From Mollicutes bacterium (GTDB lineage Bacteria; Bacillota_I; Bacilli_A; Izemoplasmatales; Izemoplasmataceae), in NCBI GenBank assembly GCA_003555335.1, contig PWHD01000021.1:152676-216675 (forward strand): a stretch of 64,000 nucleotides of DNA. The letters run 5' to 3'. The notes beneath the pieces are model-generated. The model was not told the DNA's origin, made no database searches, and worked only from the letters and a program-made list of their open reading frames with translations. The stretch's first letter is position 1, and every line of letters starts with the position of its first letter. Positions 44,206 to 52,427 of the stretch are shown in pieces. A program made the position numbers and the translations under genes.

Positions 44206-45567
44206 TCATATTTTCACATCTTTTTGCGTGAGGGCGTGGAGCGCCTCCATGTAGATTGCGGTTCCTTCGATGAGGTCCTCGATATAGATGTGTTCGTCGA
44301 CCTGGTGGGCCCCGTCCTTTCGCCCCGGCATGACCATACCGAAGGCGACTCCTTTTTCAAGGGCTCTGGCAAAGGTGCCGCCCCCGATGGTGTAGGGTTC
44401 GTTTTCCTGGTCGTTTGTTATCTTGCGGTAGGCCGCCATGAGGTGTCCGATGAGCGGGTCGTCCTGCTTCACGAGATGAAGGGGGACGTTCTGCTTAAGG
44501 TGGTAGGTGAGATTGTATTTCTTCAGTTTGCTCGATATTTTCTGGGCCGCCGCTTTCAGGTTGAAGTCCTTGGGGTAGCGGCAGTTGATGCCGATTTTCG
44601 CGCCTTCGGTGGTGTAGTGGAAGATGCCCGGGTTGATGGTGAAGTTCTTCATGACCGGGTCCTTGATGTCAAGGCCTAACTTCTCTCCGTAGGGGTCGAA
44701 GGAGAGATGGTCCTTGATGAAATGGACGAAGTTGTTCTCGATCTGTTCGCTCAAGAACGTCGCGAGGATGAATGCGGCATTCAGACCCAGGTTCGGGGTC
44801 ATCGCATGGGCGTTTTTCCCGTGGATGTAATAGGTCATGCCGTCGATGCCGCCTTTGTAATCATGGTATTTGAGAAAGTCCTTGAAGGCGTCCTTATAGT
44901 TGCCAAGCAGCTTGCATTCGGCATAATCGGGGACGACATTGTAGCGTTCTCCCGACTTGAATTCGAGTAACGGGCTATCTTCATAGGGTCCTTCGACATC
45001 GAAGGTGTAGATGCCTTTCTCACCGTGGATGAGCGGGAAGTTCGCATCGGGTGAGAAGCCGAAAGTGGGCATTTCCTCGGTTTCGAAATATTTCTTGATG
45101 CCACGCCACTGCGTCTCTTCGTCGGTGCCCATGATCAGGCGGACGCGTTTGTGGAATTTGACATTCAGCTCTTTCAGGAATTTCATCGCGAAATAAGCCG
45201 CGATGGTCGGCCCCTTGTCATCGCTGGTTCCACGACCATAGATCTTGTCGCCTTTAACCGTCGCGTCAAAAGGGGAATATTTCCATTCTCCGGTGGCCGG
45301 AACGACGTCGACGTGTGTCAGGACCCCGACCAGCTCATCGCCTTCGCCGATTTCGATATGACCGGCGTGGTTCTTGACGTTTTTCACGATGAAGCCGTCT
45401 TTTTTTCCGAGGTCGAGCATATGTTTCAGTGCTTTGTCAATCGGTGCGCCGAAGGGGGTTTCGCTGTTTTCATCGTAGCCTTCGTTCAAACTGGGAATCT
45501 GACACAGTTTCTTGAGTGCATCGATGATTTCTTGCTGACGTTCCCTCACGTAAATCAGGAAATCCAT
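44206..45567 (-). CDS. pepV: Dipeptidase PepV-like, M20 family
   Basis: Zinc peptidase acting on dipeptides such as carnosine-like and general dipeptides. Metal ligands include His85 in THVDVVP, Asp in GRGTSDDKGP near 117, and Glu150/Glu151 in GTDEETQW; a further histidine is late in the chain. The ATG at 45567 has AGAGGTGAT upstream and gives 453 residues, near the family norm of 470. Divergent from the metal-ATPase gene. Confidence 0.94.
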   Translation of the reverse strand: MDFLIYVRERQQEIIDALKKLCQIPSLNEGYDENSETPFGAPIDKALKHMLDLGKKDGFIVKNVKNHAGHIEIGEGDELVGVLTHVDVVPATGEWKYSPFDATVKGDKIYGRGTSDDKGPTIAAYFAMKFLKELNVKFHKRVRLIMGTDEETQWRGIKKYFETEEMPTFGFSPDANFPLIHGEKGIYTFDVEGPYEDSPLLEFKSGERYNVVPDYAECKLLGNYKDAFKDFLKYHDYKGGIDGMTYYIHGKNAHAMTPNLGLNAAFILATFLSEQIENNFVHFIKDHLSFDPYGEKLGLDIKDPVMKNFTINPGIFHYTTEGAKIGINCRYPKDFNLKAAAQKISSKLKKYNLTYHLKQNVPLHLVKQDDPLIGHLMAAYRKITNDQENEPYTIGGGTFARALEKGVAFGMVMPGRKDGAHQVDEHIYIEDLIEGTAIYMEALHALTQKDVKI

Positions 45568-45589
45568 AATATCACCTCTAATGCAGATA

Positions 45590-45618
45590 ATCATACCATG
45601 ATTTATTTTAATTATCAA
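45590..45618 (-). promoter_or_regulatory. Promoter for pepV
   Basis: Minus strand TTGATA (45613-45618), 17-base spacer, TATGAT (45590-45595) preceded by TGG (extended -10). Confidence 0.72.
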
Positions 45619-45651
45619 TAAAAAAGAGGGGTGTTAAAGCGCATCTTATCC

Positions 45652-45679
45652 TTGACATATGAACGTATAATCATATAAA
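45652..45679 (+). promoter_or_regulatory. Promoter and likely ArsR operator of metal-ATPase operon
   Basis: TTGACA (45652-45657), 16-base spacer, TATAAA (45674-45679). An inverted repeat ATATGA (45657-45662) and TCATAT (45671-45676) with an eight-base centre spans the spacer and both boxes, a position where an ArsR/SmtB repressor would block RNA polymerase. The regulator gene is the second gene of this transcript. Confidence 0.72.
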
Positions 45680-45702
45680 ATGAATACGATTGGATTGTGA
45701 TT

Positions 45703-47808
45703 ATGATGATAAAGAAAATCGTCATGAAGAACCTGACGTGTCCTATGTGCGCAGACAAGATAGAAAAAGTTCTTCCGGAGCTTTCCTACATCGAAAGCGC
45801 CTCTTTTAATTTCGCCAACCAGACGATGCTGCTCGAGGTCAACCGTGATTACAGCGAGGATACCGCCATCCCCGAGATCAAAGCGGTCGTCGATGCCCAC
45901 GAGTCCGGTGTCGAGACGTTCGTCTACGAAAAAAGACACACCACGATCATCCAGAAGAACTTTGTGGTCACCTACCGGTTCGTGCTGCTCGGCGCGTTCC
46001 TTTTCGCGGTGGGGTATCTTTTTGAGTATTTCGGTATCATGAGACCGAGAATCAACCTGCTTTACTGGACGGGCTACGCCCTGATCGCCCATAAGGTCAT
46101 CATTAACACCTATAAAGGAATAAAGAGAAAAGAATACTTCAATGAGAATGTGCTCATGTTCATCGCGACGCTTGCGGCGATGTTCATCGAGAAGCCTTTC
46201 GAAGCGGGGCTTGTCATCTTATTCTATTCGGTCGGCGAGCATCTGCAGCACCGGGCTGTCAACCAGTCGAAAAAAGAGATATCCTCGCTGCTCGATTTGC
46301 ATGTGGAGTATGCGAATGTGGTTTTTGGTGAAAAGACCCTCGTCAAAGACCCGATGGCCATCCGGAAACAAGACCATCTCGTCGTCAAAAACGGAGAAAA
46401 GATTCCTGTGGACGGCACGATCATTAAAGGGGCTTCCTCTTTGAATACCAGCGCACTCACCGGAGAAGCCAAACTGCTCGATGTCGAAGAGGGCGACTTC
46501 GTCTTAAGCGGCAATATCAATGTCGGCGGCATCCTGATTATCGAGGCCGCCAGAGAATACAAGGAATCCACCATCGCAAGAATCATCGACCTCATCGAAA
46601 ACGCCACCAACAAAAAAGCGCGGACCGAGAACTTCATCACACGGTTCGCACGATTCTACACACCGATTGTGACATTCCTTGCGGTCCTCATGTTCGCCAT
46701 CCCCTCGATTCTCGACCCGGGTAACATGGAAGAATACATCTTCAGAGCCGCGACGTTTCTCGTTATCAGCTGTCCTTGCGCGCTTGTGCTCTCCATCCCT
46801 TTATCTTATTTTGCCGGCATCGGCGCAAGCGCCCGTGAAGGCATCCTTTTCAAAGGGTCGAACCTGCTCGACATGATGAACGATGTCGACTTGATCGGTA
46901 TCGACAAGACCGGGACCCTGACCCACGGCAATTTCGAGGTCGCGGGATTCACCAATCTCAAAACGCTCAGAATCGCCGCATCGGTCGAACAGTATTCGAA
47001 CCACCCCATCGCAAAGTCCATTGTGACAAGTTATCACGGCGCCTTGGACCGCTATGACAACATCGAAGAGATTCCCGGCTACGGAATCAGGGCGACAAGC
47101 TCGGTCGGTACCACCTACGTCGGCAGCCGCCGGATGCTTGAAGAGGCCGGTATTGAAAACATCGACAGGAAAGACACTGCCGGTACGAACATCTTCATCG
47201 CCAAGAACGACAAATACATCGGCCGCGTCGTCATCAAGGATAAAATCAGAGACAACGCCAGTGAAATCATGAGAACCCTACTGAACAGGGGCTACCATAT
47301 CACCATGCTCACCGGCGACAATGAAGCCACGGCCGCCGAGGTCGCCTACGAACTCGGCGGTATCAACTATATCCACAGCCTCCTTCCCGAAGACAAAATC
47401 ACCCACTTTGAATCCCTCCGGACGAACGGGAAGAAAATGTATGTCGGCGATGGCATCAATGACGCGCCGCTTCTCAAAAAAGCGGATATCGGTGTCGCCA
47501 TGGGGACGGGCAGTGAGCTCGCCATCGATGTCGCGGATATCATCATCATGGATGACGACCTCTCCAAATTAAAACGCGCGTTCGCCCTCTCGCGCAAGAC
47601 AAAACGCATTGTGTATCAGAATATCGCCCTATCACTCGGCGTGAAGTTCTCATTTCTCGCTTTGGCGGGCGCGGGCTTCATCAACCACATGCTTCTGGCG
47701 ATTTTCGCCGATGTCGGCATCACCCTGATCGCCATCCTGAATGCGCTCAGACTCATTTACGGAAAAAAACAGAAAGTGGAAGGGGAGGAAAGTTATGCAA
47801 CATCCTAA
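45703..47808 (+). CDS. Zn/Cd/Pb-type P1B ATPase
   Basis: Heavy-metal efflux pump of 701 residues. A short metal-binding domain with TCPMC (Cys13, Cys16) leads into eight membrane helices. The transmembrane metal site is CPC at 357-359; the phosphorylated aspartate is Asp401 in DKTGTLT; TGE is in SALTGEAKL and the hinge is GDGINDAPLLKKADIG. A lysine in LGVKFSFLAL and an aspartate in FADVGITL of the last helices match the ZntA/CadA class. This points to Zn, Cd or Pb, not copper. The start has a weak ribosome site; GTG 45697 or ATG 45706 are possible. It overlaps arsR by 14 bases. Confidence 0.92.
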   Translation: MMIKKIVMKNLTCPMCADKIEKVLPELSYIESASFNFANQTMLLEVNRDYSEDTAIPEIKAVVDAHESGVETFVYEKRHTTIIQKNFVVTYRFVLLGAFLFAVGYLFEYFGIMRPRINLLYWTGYALIAHKVIINTYKGIKRKEYFNENVLMFIATLAAMFIEKPFEAGLVILFYSVGEHLQHRAVNQSKKEISSLLDLHVEYANVVFGEKTLVKDPMAIRKQDHLVVKNGEKIPVDGTIIKGASSLNTSALTGEAKLLDVEEGDFVLSGNINVGGILIIEAAREYKESTIARIIDLIENATNKKARTENFITRFARFYTPIVTFLAVLMFAIPSILDPGNMEEYIFRAATFLVISCPCALVLSIPLSYFAGIGASAREGILFKGSNLLDMMNDVDLIGIDKTGTLTHGNFEVAGFTNLKTLRIAASVEQYSNHPIAKSIVTSYHGALDRYDNIEEIPGYGIRATSSVGTTYVGSRRMLEEAGIENIDRKDTAGTNIFIAKNDKYIGRVVIKDKIRDNASEIMRTLLNRGYHITMLTGDNEATAAEVAYELGGINYIHSLLPEDKITHFESLRTNGKKMYVGDGINDAPLLKKADIGVAMGTGSELAIDVADIIIMDDDLSKLKRAFALSRKTKRIVYQNIALSLGVKFSFLALAGAGFINHMLLAIFADVGITLIAILNALRLIYGKKQKVEGEESYATS

Positions 47809-48082
47809 AACCGTCGGAAAAATCGGTGACCTGTTCAAGATCTTCAGCGACCGCACGAGACTGCGGATCATCGACCTTCTTCTCGAAGGGGAACACTGTG
47901 TCCAGGACATCTGCGCGAAACTCGACATGCAACAATCGACCATCTCACATCAACTGAGACTCCTGAGGGACAAACGGGTGGTCAAACCAAGGCGCCAGGG
48001 AAAAAATATTTTCTATAGCCTCAAAGACGACCATGTCAAGACCATCTACATCATGGCCCGTGACCACGTGCTCGAATGCTGA
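47795..48082 (+). CDS. ArsR/SmtB family metal-responsive repressor
   Basis: Winged-helix regulator of 95 residues, expected to leave DNA when metal binds. The recognition helix is MQQSTISHQLRLLRDKRVV. Possible metal ligands: Cys35 and Cys40 near the alpha-3 helix, and an alpha-5 set Asp78, His80, His91 with the SmtB spacing; the position of the fourth ligand is Glu94, followed by a terminal Cys95. GGGGAGG precedes the ATG, which lies inside the 3' end of the ATPase gene. It probably controls this operon through the inverted repeat in its promoter. Confidence 0.9.
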   Translation: MQHPKTVGKIGDLFKIFSDRTRLRIIDLLLEGEHCVQDICAKLDMQQSTISHQLRLLRDKRVVKPRRQGKNIFYSLKDDHVKTIYIMARDHVLEC

Positions 48083-48107
48083 CTTTCATAGGAGCGTCTT
48101 CTCCAAC

Positions 48108-48147
48108 AAAAAACACCTCCTTGCTTTCAGTATACAAGGAGGTGTTT
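48108..48147. terminator. Terminator hairpin between arsR and GGDEF gene
   Basis: Stem AACACCTCCTTG with its complement, 11-base loop. The minus-strand side is followed by TTTTTTG, the plus-strand side by TTTCAG, so it serves the GGDEF gene better but may stop both convergent units. The 48148-48234 stretch holds no gene I recognise. Confidence 0.8.
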
Positions 48148-48234
48148 CAGTTAGACTTTTTTATGCATGTCCACAGATGGGGTGCACTTCAGCGCGGTGT
48201 GTTTTTTTTTAGATGTCCATTACCGTTGAGCCAG

Positions 48235-49230
48235 TTATCTCTTATGGGACTTTTTTTCCCGCATGGCTTCATCGGCCTTCTCAAAAATTAGCCGGGCCGA
48301 ATCGATTTCTTGTGACATCACGGCGATGCCGTAACAGAAGGTGATGGGTTCATTCACCGGACCATCAAGATTTTTGAAGTCCGCTTGAATATCTCGCAGT
48401 ACCTTGAAGGCGCCGCTTCTGTCGGTAGCGGTCAGAAGTATGGCGAACTCATCGCCGCCGAGACGAGACGCTTCATCGGTATCGCGCAACCGCTTGTGAA
48501 TCATCTTGCCAACGGCCTTGAGCACGTCATCGCCGACGGCATGGCCATAGGTATCATTGATTCGTTTGAAATTGTCGATATCGAGGATCGCGAGCGTGAA
48601 CGGCTGGCTGTTACGGTGAAAACGTTTCACGTGAGATTGAAGCGTCTGGTGGAAATGGCGTTTGTTGGAAAGCCCTGTCAGATAATCATGCTGGCTCAAT
48701 GATTTGAAATTGGCGATGAGCTCGAGATTGTAGAGGTCGGTCTCAATCGCGTCCTTGAATAATCCAAGAAGCTCTCGCTGTGTCTTCGCATAAGGATTAT
48801 CCTTGTTGTCAAGCGCGCAGATGGTACCGAAGATTTTCCCATCCGGCCATTTGAGCGGCAGGCCGTAATAGGCGATCATGTCGAGTTTGACATCGGGATT
48901 GTCCTCCCAGGGATGTTCCTCGCGGGCATTCCTGACATGGAGCGGCGCGTCGGTGCCGACTACCGTCTCGCAATAAAGACCGCTTCCAAGAAGGTCCGTC
49001 TGGCTTTTCTCATAGGGATTCTCGATATTGGCGCTCTTCATGAAGACTTCGATTTTTTCTGTGTCCATACGCATGATCAAGGCAGCGGGAACATCGAGGA
49101 TTCTGGTGGTCATATCCAGGATGGACTGCCACTTCCTTGTGACATTCGAGTCGATCGCCGGCTTCTCAGCACCAATCTCGACTATTTTTTCACGTTCCTG
49201 GGCGCGCATGTATACTTTGGCTTCGGCCAT
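48235..49230 (-). CDS. GAF-GGDEF diguanylate cyclase
   Basis: Predicted cytosolic enzyme making cyclic di-GMP. An N-terminal GAF-like sensor (about 15-165, with RILDVPAALIMRM and IAYYGLPLKWPDGKIFGTICALD) is joined by a short helix to a GGDEF domain. The active site GGDEF is at 258-262, and RxxD at 249-252, five residues before it, is a matching inhibitory site. No membrane helix or signal peptide is present. I chose the ATG at 49230 with AAGAAGG upstream; longer in-frame starts lie in the promoter-like TATAAT region. It is the only c-di-GMP gene in the window. Confidence 0.9.
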   Translation of the reverse strand: MAEAKVYMRAQEREKIVEIGAEKPAIDSNVTRKWQSILDMTTRILDVPAALIMRMDTEKIEVFMKSANIENPYEKSQTDLLGSGLYCETVVGTDAPLHVRNAREEHPWEDNPDVKLDMIAYYGLPLKWPDGKIFGTICALDNKDNPYAKTQRELLGLFKDAIETDLYNLELIANFKSLSQHDYLTGLSNKRHFHQTLQSHVKRFHRNSQPFTLAILDIDNFKRINDTYGHAVGDDVLKAVGKMIHKRLRDTDEASRLGGDEFAILLTATDRSGAFKVLRDIQADFKNLDGPVNEPITFCYGIAVMSQEIDSARLIFEKADEAMREKKSHKR

Positions 49231-49304
49231 CGTATTCGCCTTCTTCCTGAAGTATTTATTTTTCATTATAACATCATTTTCCCTAAACCAGGCTGTTTTC
49301 ACGA

Positions 49305-49337
49305 TAAAAAAAACCGGGATGATGGCACTTTCCCGGG
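49305..49337 (-). terminator. Terminator of tyrS
   Basis: Minus strand CCGGG...CCCGG stem with a 13-base loop and eight T residues, about 45 bases after the tyrS stop. Confidence 0.8.
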
Positions 49338-49383
49338 ATTTTCGCTTTTGTTAATAGCCTTTGATAGGATTTGAAGACCGTGG

Positions 49384-50622
49384 TCATTTATGCTTGATCA
49401 GCCCGTAGCGTTTCTTGCCCCGACGTAAAACGGTATAAAGACCGTCCAGGGCGTTTTCGCTATCCAGGGTCAACGTCTCGTCATTGACCTTGTCGCCGTT
49501 GACGCTGATGGCGTTTTGTTTCAAGAAGGTGCGTGCTTCACGCTTCGAGCTCGCGAGTGTGCTTAGGATGAGAGCGTCGACAATGTTGATGGGTTCGGCG
49601 GTCTCACCGACGGGGACGCCTTCAAAGCCCATCTCGATTTCCTTCGCGCTCAATTTTTTGATGTCGCCACTGAAAAGCGCATCGGTAATCTTGAGTGCTT
49701 CTTTCAAGCCCTTTTTTCCATGGACAAGTTCAGTCACGTGGCTGGCGAGCGTTTTTTGTGCATGTCGCTGATGCGGTGATTCTTCCATCTTCTTCACGTG
49801 CTCGTCGATGGACTCCGGGGAGAGGTCTGTGAACTGTCTGAGGCGAACGAGGGCTTCATCATCATCGATGTTCACCCAGTACTGATAGAAGCTGTAGGGA
49901 CTGGTTTTCTCGGAATCCAACCAGACGGTTCCCTCGGCGGTTTTGCCGAATTTGGTGCCGTCTTTCTTGGTGACAAGCGGAAAGACGAGGCCATAGGCCT
50001 TGTGTTGACTGCCGAGCGATTTTCTGATCAGCTCCAGTCCGGCGGTGATGTTGCCCCACTGGTCCTGTCCGCCGAGCTGGAGTGTGCAGTTACGGGTCTT
50101 GTAGAGCTCCATGAAATCGATCGACTGGATAATCTGGTAGGAGAACTCCGTGAAACTGATGCCGGTTTCGAGACGGCTTTTGACACTGTCCTTGGCGAGC
50201 ATGTAGTTGATGTTGAAATGCTTGCCGATATCCCTCAAAAAATGGATGAGATCGTACTTTCTGAGCCAGTCATAATTGTTGACGATGGTGGCGCCGGGTA
50301 GGATTTGGCGGACCTGTTGTTCTATTTTTGTGGCGTTGGCCATGGTCTCATTCAAGTCAAGCAGGTTTCTTTCCGAGGAACGGCCGCTCGGATCGCCGAT
50401 GAGACCGGTGCCGCCGCCGATCAGCAGAATCGGTTCATGGCCGTAAGCCTGCAGGCGTCTTGCGACCAAGAAAGCGAGCAGATGGCCAACATGAAGCGAA
50501 TCGCTAGTGGGGTCGGCACCGAGATAGAATGTGAGTTTTTCATTGTTGAGCTTGTCTGCGAGTTCATCGTCGGTGAGCGCGTAGACAAGTCCTCTGTATT
50601 TGAGATCGTCTAATAGGTTCAT
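49384..50622 (-). CDS. tyrS: Tyrosyl-tRNA synthetase
   Basis: Class I synthetase of 412 residues. HIGH-type motif is HVGHL near residue 44; the KMSKS-type loop is KFGKTAEGTVWL near 230; an S4 RNA-binding domain occupies the last 65 residues (LILSTLASSKREARTFLKQNAISVNG). The ATG at 50622 has AAGGAGGAG upstream; longer open frame before it belongs to the T-box terminator region. Expression is controlled by the T-box leader. Confidence 0.97.
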   Translation of the reverse strand: MNLLDDLKYRGLVYALTDDELADKLNNEKLTFYLGADPTSDSLHVGHLLAFLVARRLQAYGHEPILLIGGGTGLIGDPSGRSSERNLLDLNETMANATKIEQQVRQILPGATIVNNYDWLRKYDLIHFLRDIGKHFNINYMLAKDSVKSRLETGISFTEFSYQIIQSIDFMELYKTRNCTLQLGGQDQWGNITAGLELIRKSLGSQHKAYGLVFPLVTKKDGTKFGKTAEGTVWLDSEKTSPYSFYQYWVNIDDDEALVRLRQFTDLSPESIDEHVKKMEESPHQRHAQKTLASHVTELVHGKKGLKEALKITDALFSGDIKKLSAKEIEMGFEGVPVGETAEPINIVDALILSTLASSKREARTFLKQNAISVNGDKVNDETLTLDSENALDGLYTVLRRGKKRYGLIKHK

Positions 50623-50640
50623 GGTTCTCCTCCTTTTAAA

Positions 50641-50815
50641 TAAACAAAAAGGTGGCACTGTCAAGGACGAACGTGAGTCCGCGGTACCACCTTTTTTTTA
50701 GAATGTTCTAACACTTCATCGGATAACGGCTTGACCGTCCATTATTTTGTAATGGAGACTCATAAGTGTACGCATCTGTCCTGTCTCTTAGTTCGCAGCA
50801 CCACTAAGTCTCTTG
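50641..50815 (-). ncRNA. Tyrosine T-box leader of tyrS
   Basis: Minus-strand leader. Stem I base is GAGACT (50807-50812) with AGTCTC; the specifier TAC (Tyr, 50768-50770) followed by A is next to its descending arm. The T-box core AAGGTGGTACCGCGG is at 50679-50693. The terminator pairs AAAGGTGG of the T-box core itself with CCACCTTT at 50646-50654, followed by TTTTTGTTTA. I see no convincing promoter of its own between ccpA and the leader. Confidence 0.92.
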
Positions 50816-50837
50816 AAAACAGGGGGCAGGGCTTGTC

Positions 50838-51860
50838 TTATTCGTTGTCTTTCTTATTTATTGTGCTGTTTCTTTGGACGATGTCATGATCGAGCTTCAC
50901 GGTCGCTTCCTCGACTTCTTCTTGGTTCATCAGTTTGGTCAGGACACGCATCGATACCGCGCCGATATCATAGATCGGCACATCGACACAGGTGAGCGAG
51001 GGTCTGGCGAGCGAAGCGTATTTCGTGTTCTGGAATCCACAGACGCTGATGTCATCTGGAATCCGCACATCATTGTCTCTGGCGACATTCATGAATGAGA
51101 CCGCAATCGAGTCTCTGACAGCGATGACACCATCGACTTTGTGATTTTTGAAATACTCGTTGAAATGTTCGGTATTGACGGAGATACGGCCGCTGGTTCG
51201 CATGATTTTGGCATCGAGACCGGCTTCCTTCATGGCTCTTAGATAACCTTGTTCTTTCAGGTCGTTGACCATGTATTTGCGGACGGTCGAAACCATGAAG
51301 ATATGTTTGCGACCTTCCGTGATTAGTTTTTTGGTGATTTCGTAACCGGCGACCTCGTAGTCGATCGAGACGCTCGGTATGACTTCCTGAGTCGGAAAGA
51401 TGGTGTTGGAGAGCACAATCGGAATCTTGTGTTCTTCCTTGAGTTGTTTCAAGGAATCATACTGCTTGTCGGTGATCTCGTCGTTGAGATAAAGTAGACC
51501 GTCGACTTGGGCCGCGACAACCTCCTGAAGAACATCTTCCTCGGACCCCTCTTCATCGCTGTCGAGGATATAAAGAAGAATCGAATACTTATAAACTCTC
51601 GCGATATCGGCGATACCGTTCATCATCTCGGCGATGGACGCCCGGGACATGTCGGGAACCACCACGGCAACCGTGGTCGATTTGCGGCTGGCAAGACCCC
51701 TGGCGAACGCATTGGGTTTGTAGCCGAGTTCTTCAATCACACGGAGCACGCGCTCACGGGTTTCAGGCTTCACTTTTTCCGGATTGTTGATGGCACGCGA
51801 TACGGTCGCCAGACTGACCCGAGCCGCGCCGGCCACATCATAAATTGTAGCTTTACTCAT
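50838..51860 (-). CDS. ccpA: LacI-family regulator, probable catabolite control protein CcpA
   Basis: 340 residues. The N-terminal helix-turn-helix and hinge (TIYDVAGAARVSLATVSRAINNP, then GYKPNAFARGLASRKSTTV) are nearly the CcpA/LacI consensus. The C-terminal periplasmic-binding-like core contains IAVRDSIAVSFMN and the SVCGFQNTKYASLARPSLTCVD end that in CcpA contacts HPr-Ser-P. Its promoter has a near-consensus cre palindrome, consistent with autoregulation, and another lies upstream of pfkA. The exact ligand cannot be known from sequence, but CcpA is the best fit. Followed by the tyrS T-box. Confidence 0.85.
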   Translation of the reverse strand: MSKATIYDVAGAARVSLATVSRAINNPEKVKPETRERVLRVIEELGYKPNAFARGLASRKSTTVAVVVPDMSRASIAEMMNGIADIARVYKYSILLYILDSDEEGSEEDVLQEVVAAQVDGLLYLNDEITDKQYDSLKQLKEEHKIPIVLSNTIFPTQEVIPSVSIDYEVAGYEITKKLITEGRKHIFMVSTVRKYMVNDLKEQGYLRAMKEAGLDAKIMRTSGRISVNTEHFNEYFKNHKVDGVIAVRDSIAVSFMNVARDNDVRIPDDISVCGFQNTKYASLARPSLTCVDVPIYDIGAVSMRVLTKLMNQEEVEEATVKLDHDIVQRNSTINKKDNE

Positions 51861-51882
51861 GTAACCACCTCTTTCTTAAGCT

Positions 51883-51911
51883 ATTATAGCACCATATGAA
51901 AATGTTTTCAA
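51883..51911 (-). promoter_or_regulatory. ccpA promoter with cre-like palindrome
   Basis: Minus strand TTGAAA (51906-51911), 17-base spacer, TATAAT (51883-51888). The palindrome TGAAAATGTTTTCA (51897-51910) covers the -35 box and differs from the CcpA consensus mainly in the central TG instead of CG. Confidence 0.75.
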
Positions 51912-51940
51912 ACATTTATGCCCATTTTCACCTGAAAGAT

Positions 51941-51968
51941 AAAAAAAGCCTACCGGGTAGGCTTTTTT
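51941..51968 (-). terminator. Terminator of rplS
   Basis: Perfect stem AGCCTACC with complement, flanked by A and T runs; on the minus strand seven T residues follow. Ends the ribosomal operon directly after the rplS stop. Confidence 0.93.
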
Positions 51969-51972
51969 GTTG

Positions 51973-52320
51973 TTAACGACGTTCTTTGATGCGGGAAGCC
52001 TTGGCACTACGACCACGGATGTAGCCGAGTTTCGCACGTCTGACTTTACCTCTGCGCACCACATCGATTGTGGCGATGGAAGGTGAGTTGACCGGGAAAG
52101 TACGCTCAATTCCGACACCAAATGACATCTTGCGGACAGTGAAGGTCTCACTGACACCGGAACCTTGTCGTTGGATGACAAGTCCTTCGAAGACCTGGAT
52201 ACGTTCACGGGCGCCCTCCACAATCCTTACCGAGACACGGATACGGTCTCCGGGACGGAAAGCCGGCAGATCACTCTTGATGTAGTCTTTTGTGATTTCG
52301 CTGATGAGATTTTGCGACAT
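51973..52320 (-). CDS. rplS: Ribosomal protein L19
   Basis: 50S protein at the 30S-50S interface. 115 residues with the L19 hallmark [26 protein letters not shown] and [16 protein letters not shown] at the end. The ATG at 52320 has AAGGAG upstream; a GTG nine bases earlier is less likely. It has its own promoter and structured leader and so can be expressed apart from rimM-trmD. Confidence 0.98.
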   Translation of the reverse strand: MSQNLISEITKDYIKSDLPAFRPGDRIRVSVRIVEGARERIQVFEGLVIQRQGSGVSETFTVRKMSFGVGIERTFPVNSPSIATIDVVRRGKVRRAKLGYIRGRSAKASRIKERR

Positions 52321-52427
52321 TGGATTCACTCCTTAAAATTGATATATTTGTTCATAGAGTTCACTCCAGCGGAACAAAATTGTTTCACAGCGCAAATGAT
52401 TATAGCATAACAGTGCTGACATTACAA
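52321..52427 (-). promoter_or_regulatory. rplS promoter and L19-type leader
   Basis: Minus strand TTGTAA (52422-52427, touching the trmD stop), 17-base spacer, TGC-TATAAT (52399-52404). The leader folds into TTTGTTC/GAACAAA enclosing an internal loop and GAGT/ACTC, a shape like the L19 autoregulatory leader of Bacilli. Autoregulation is inferred from that resemblance. Confidence 0.6.
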
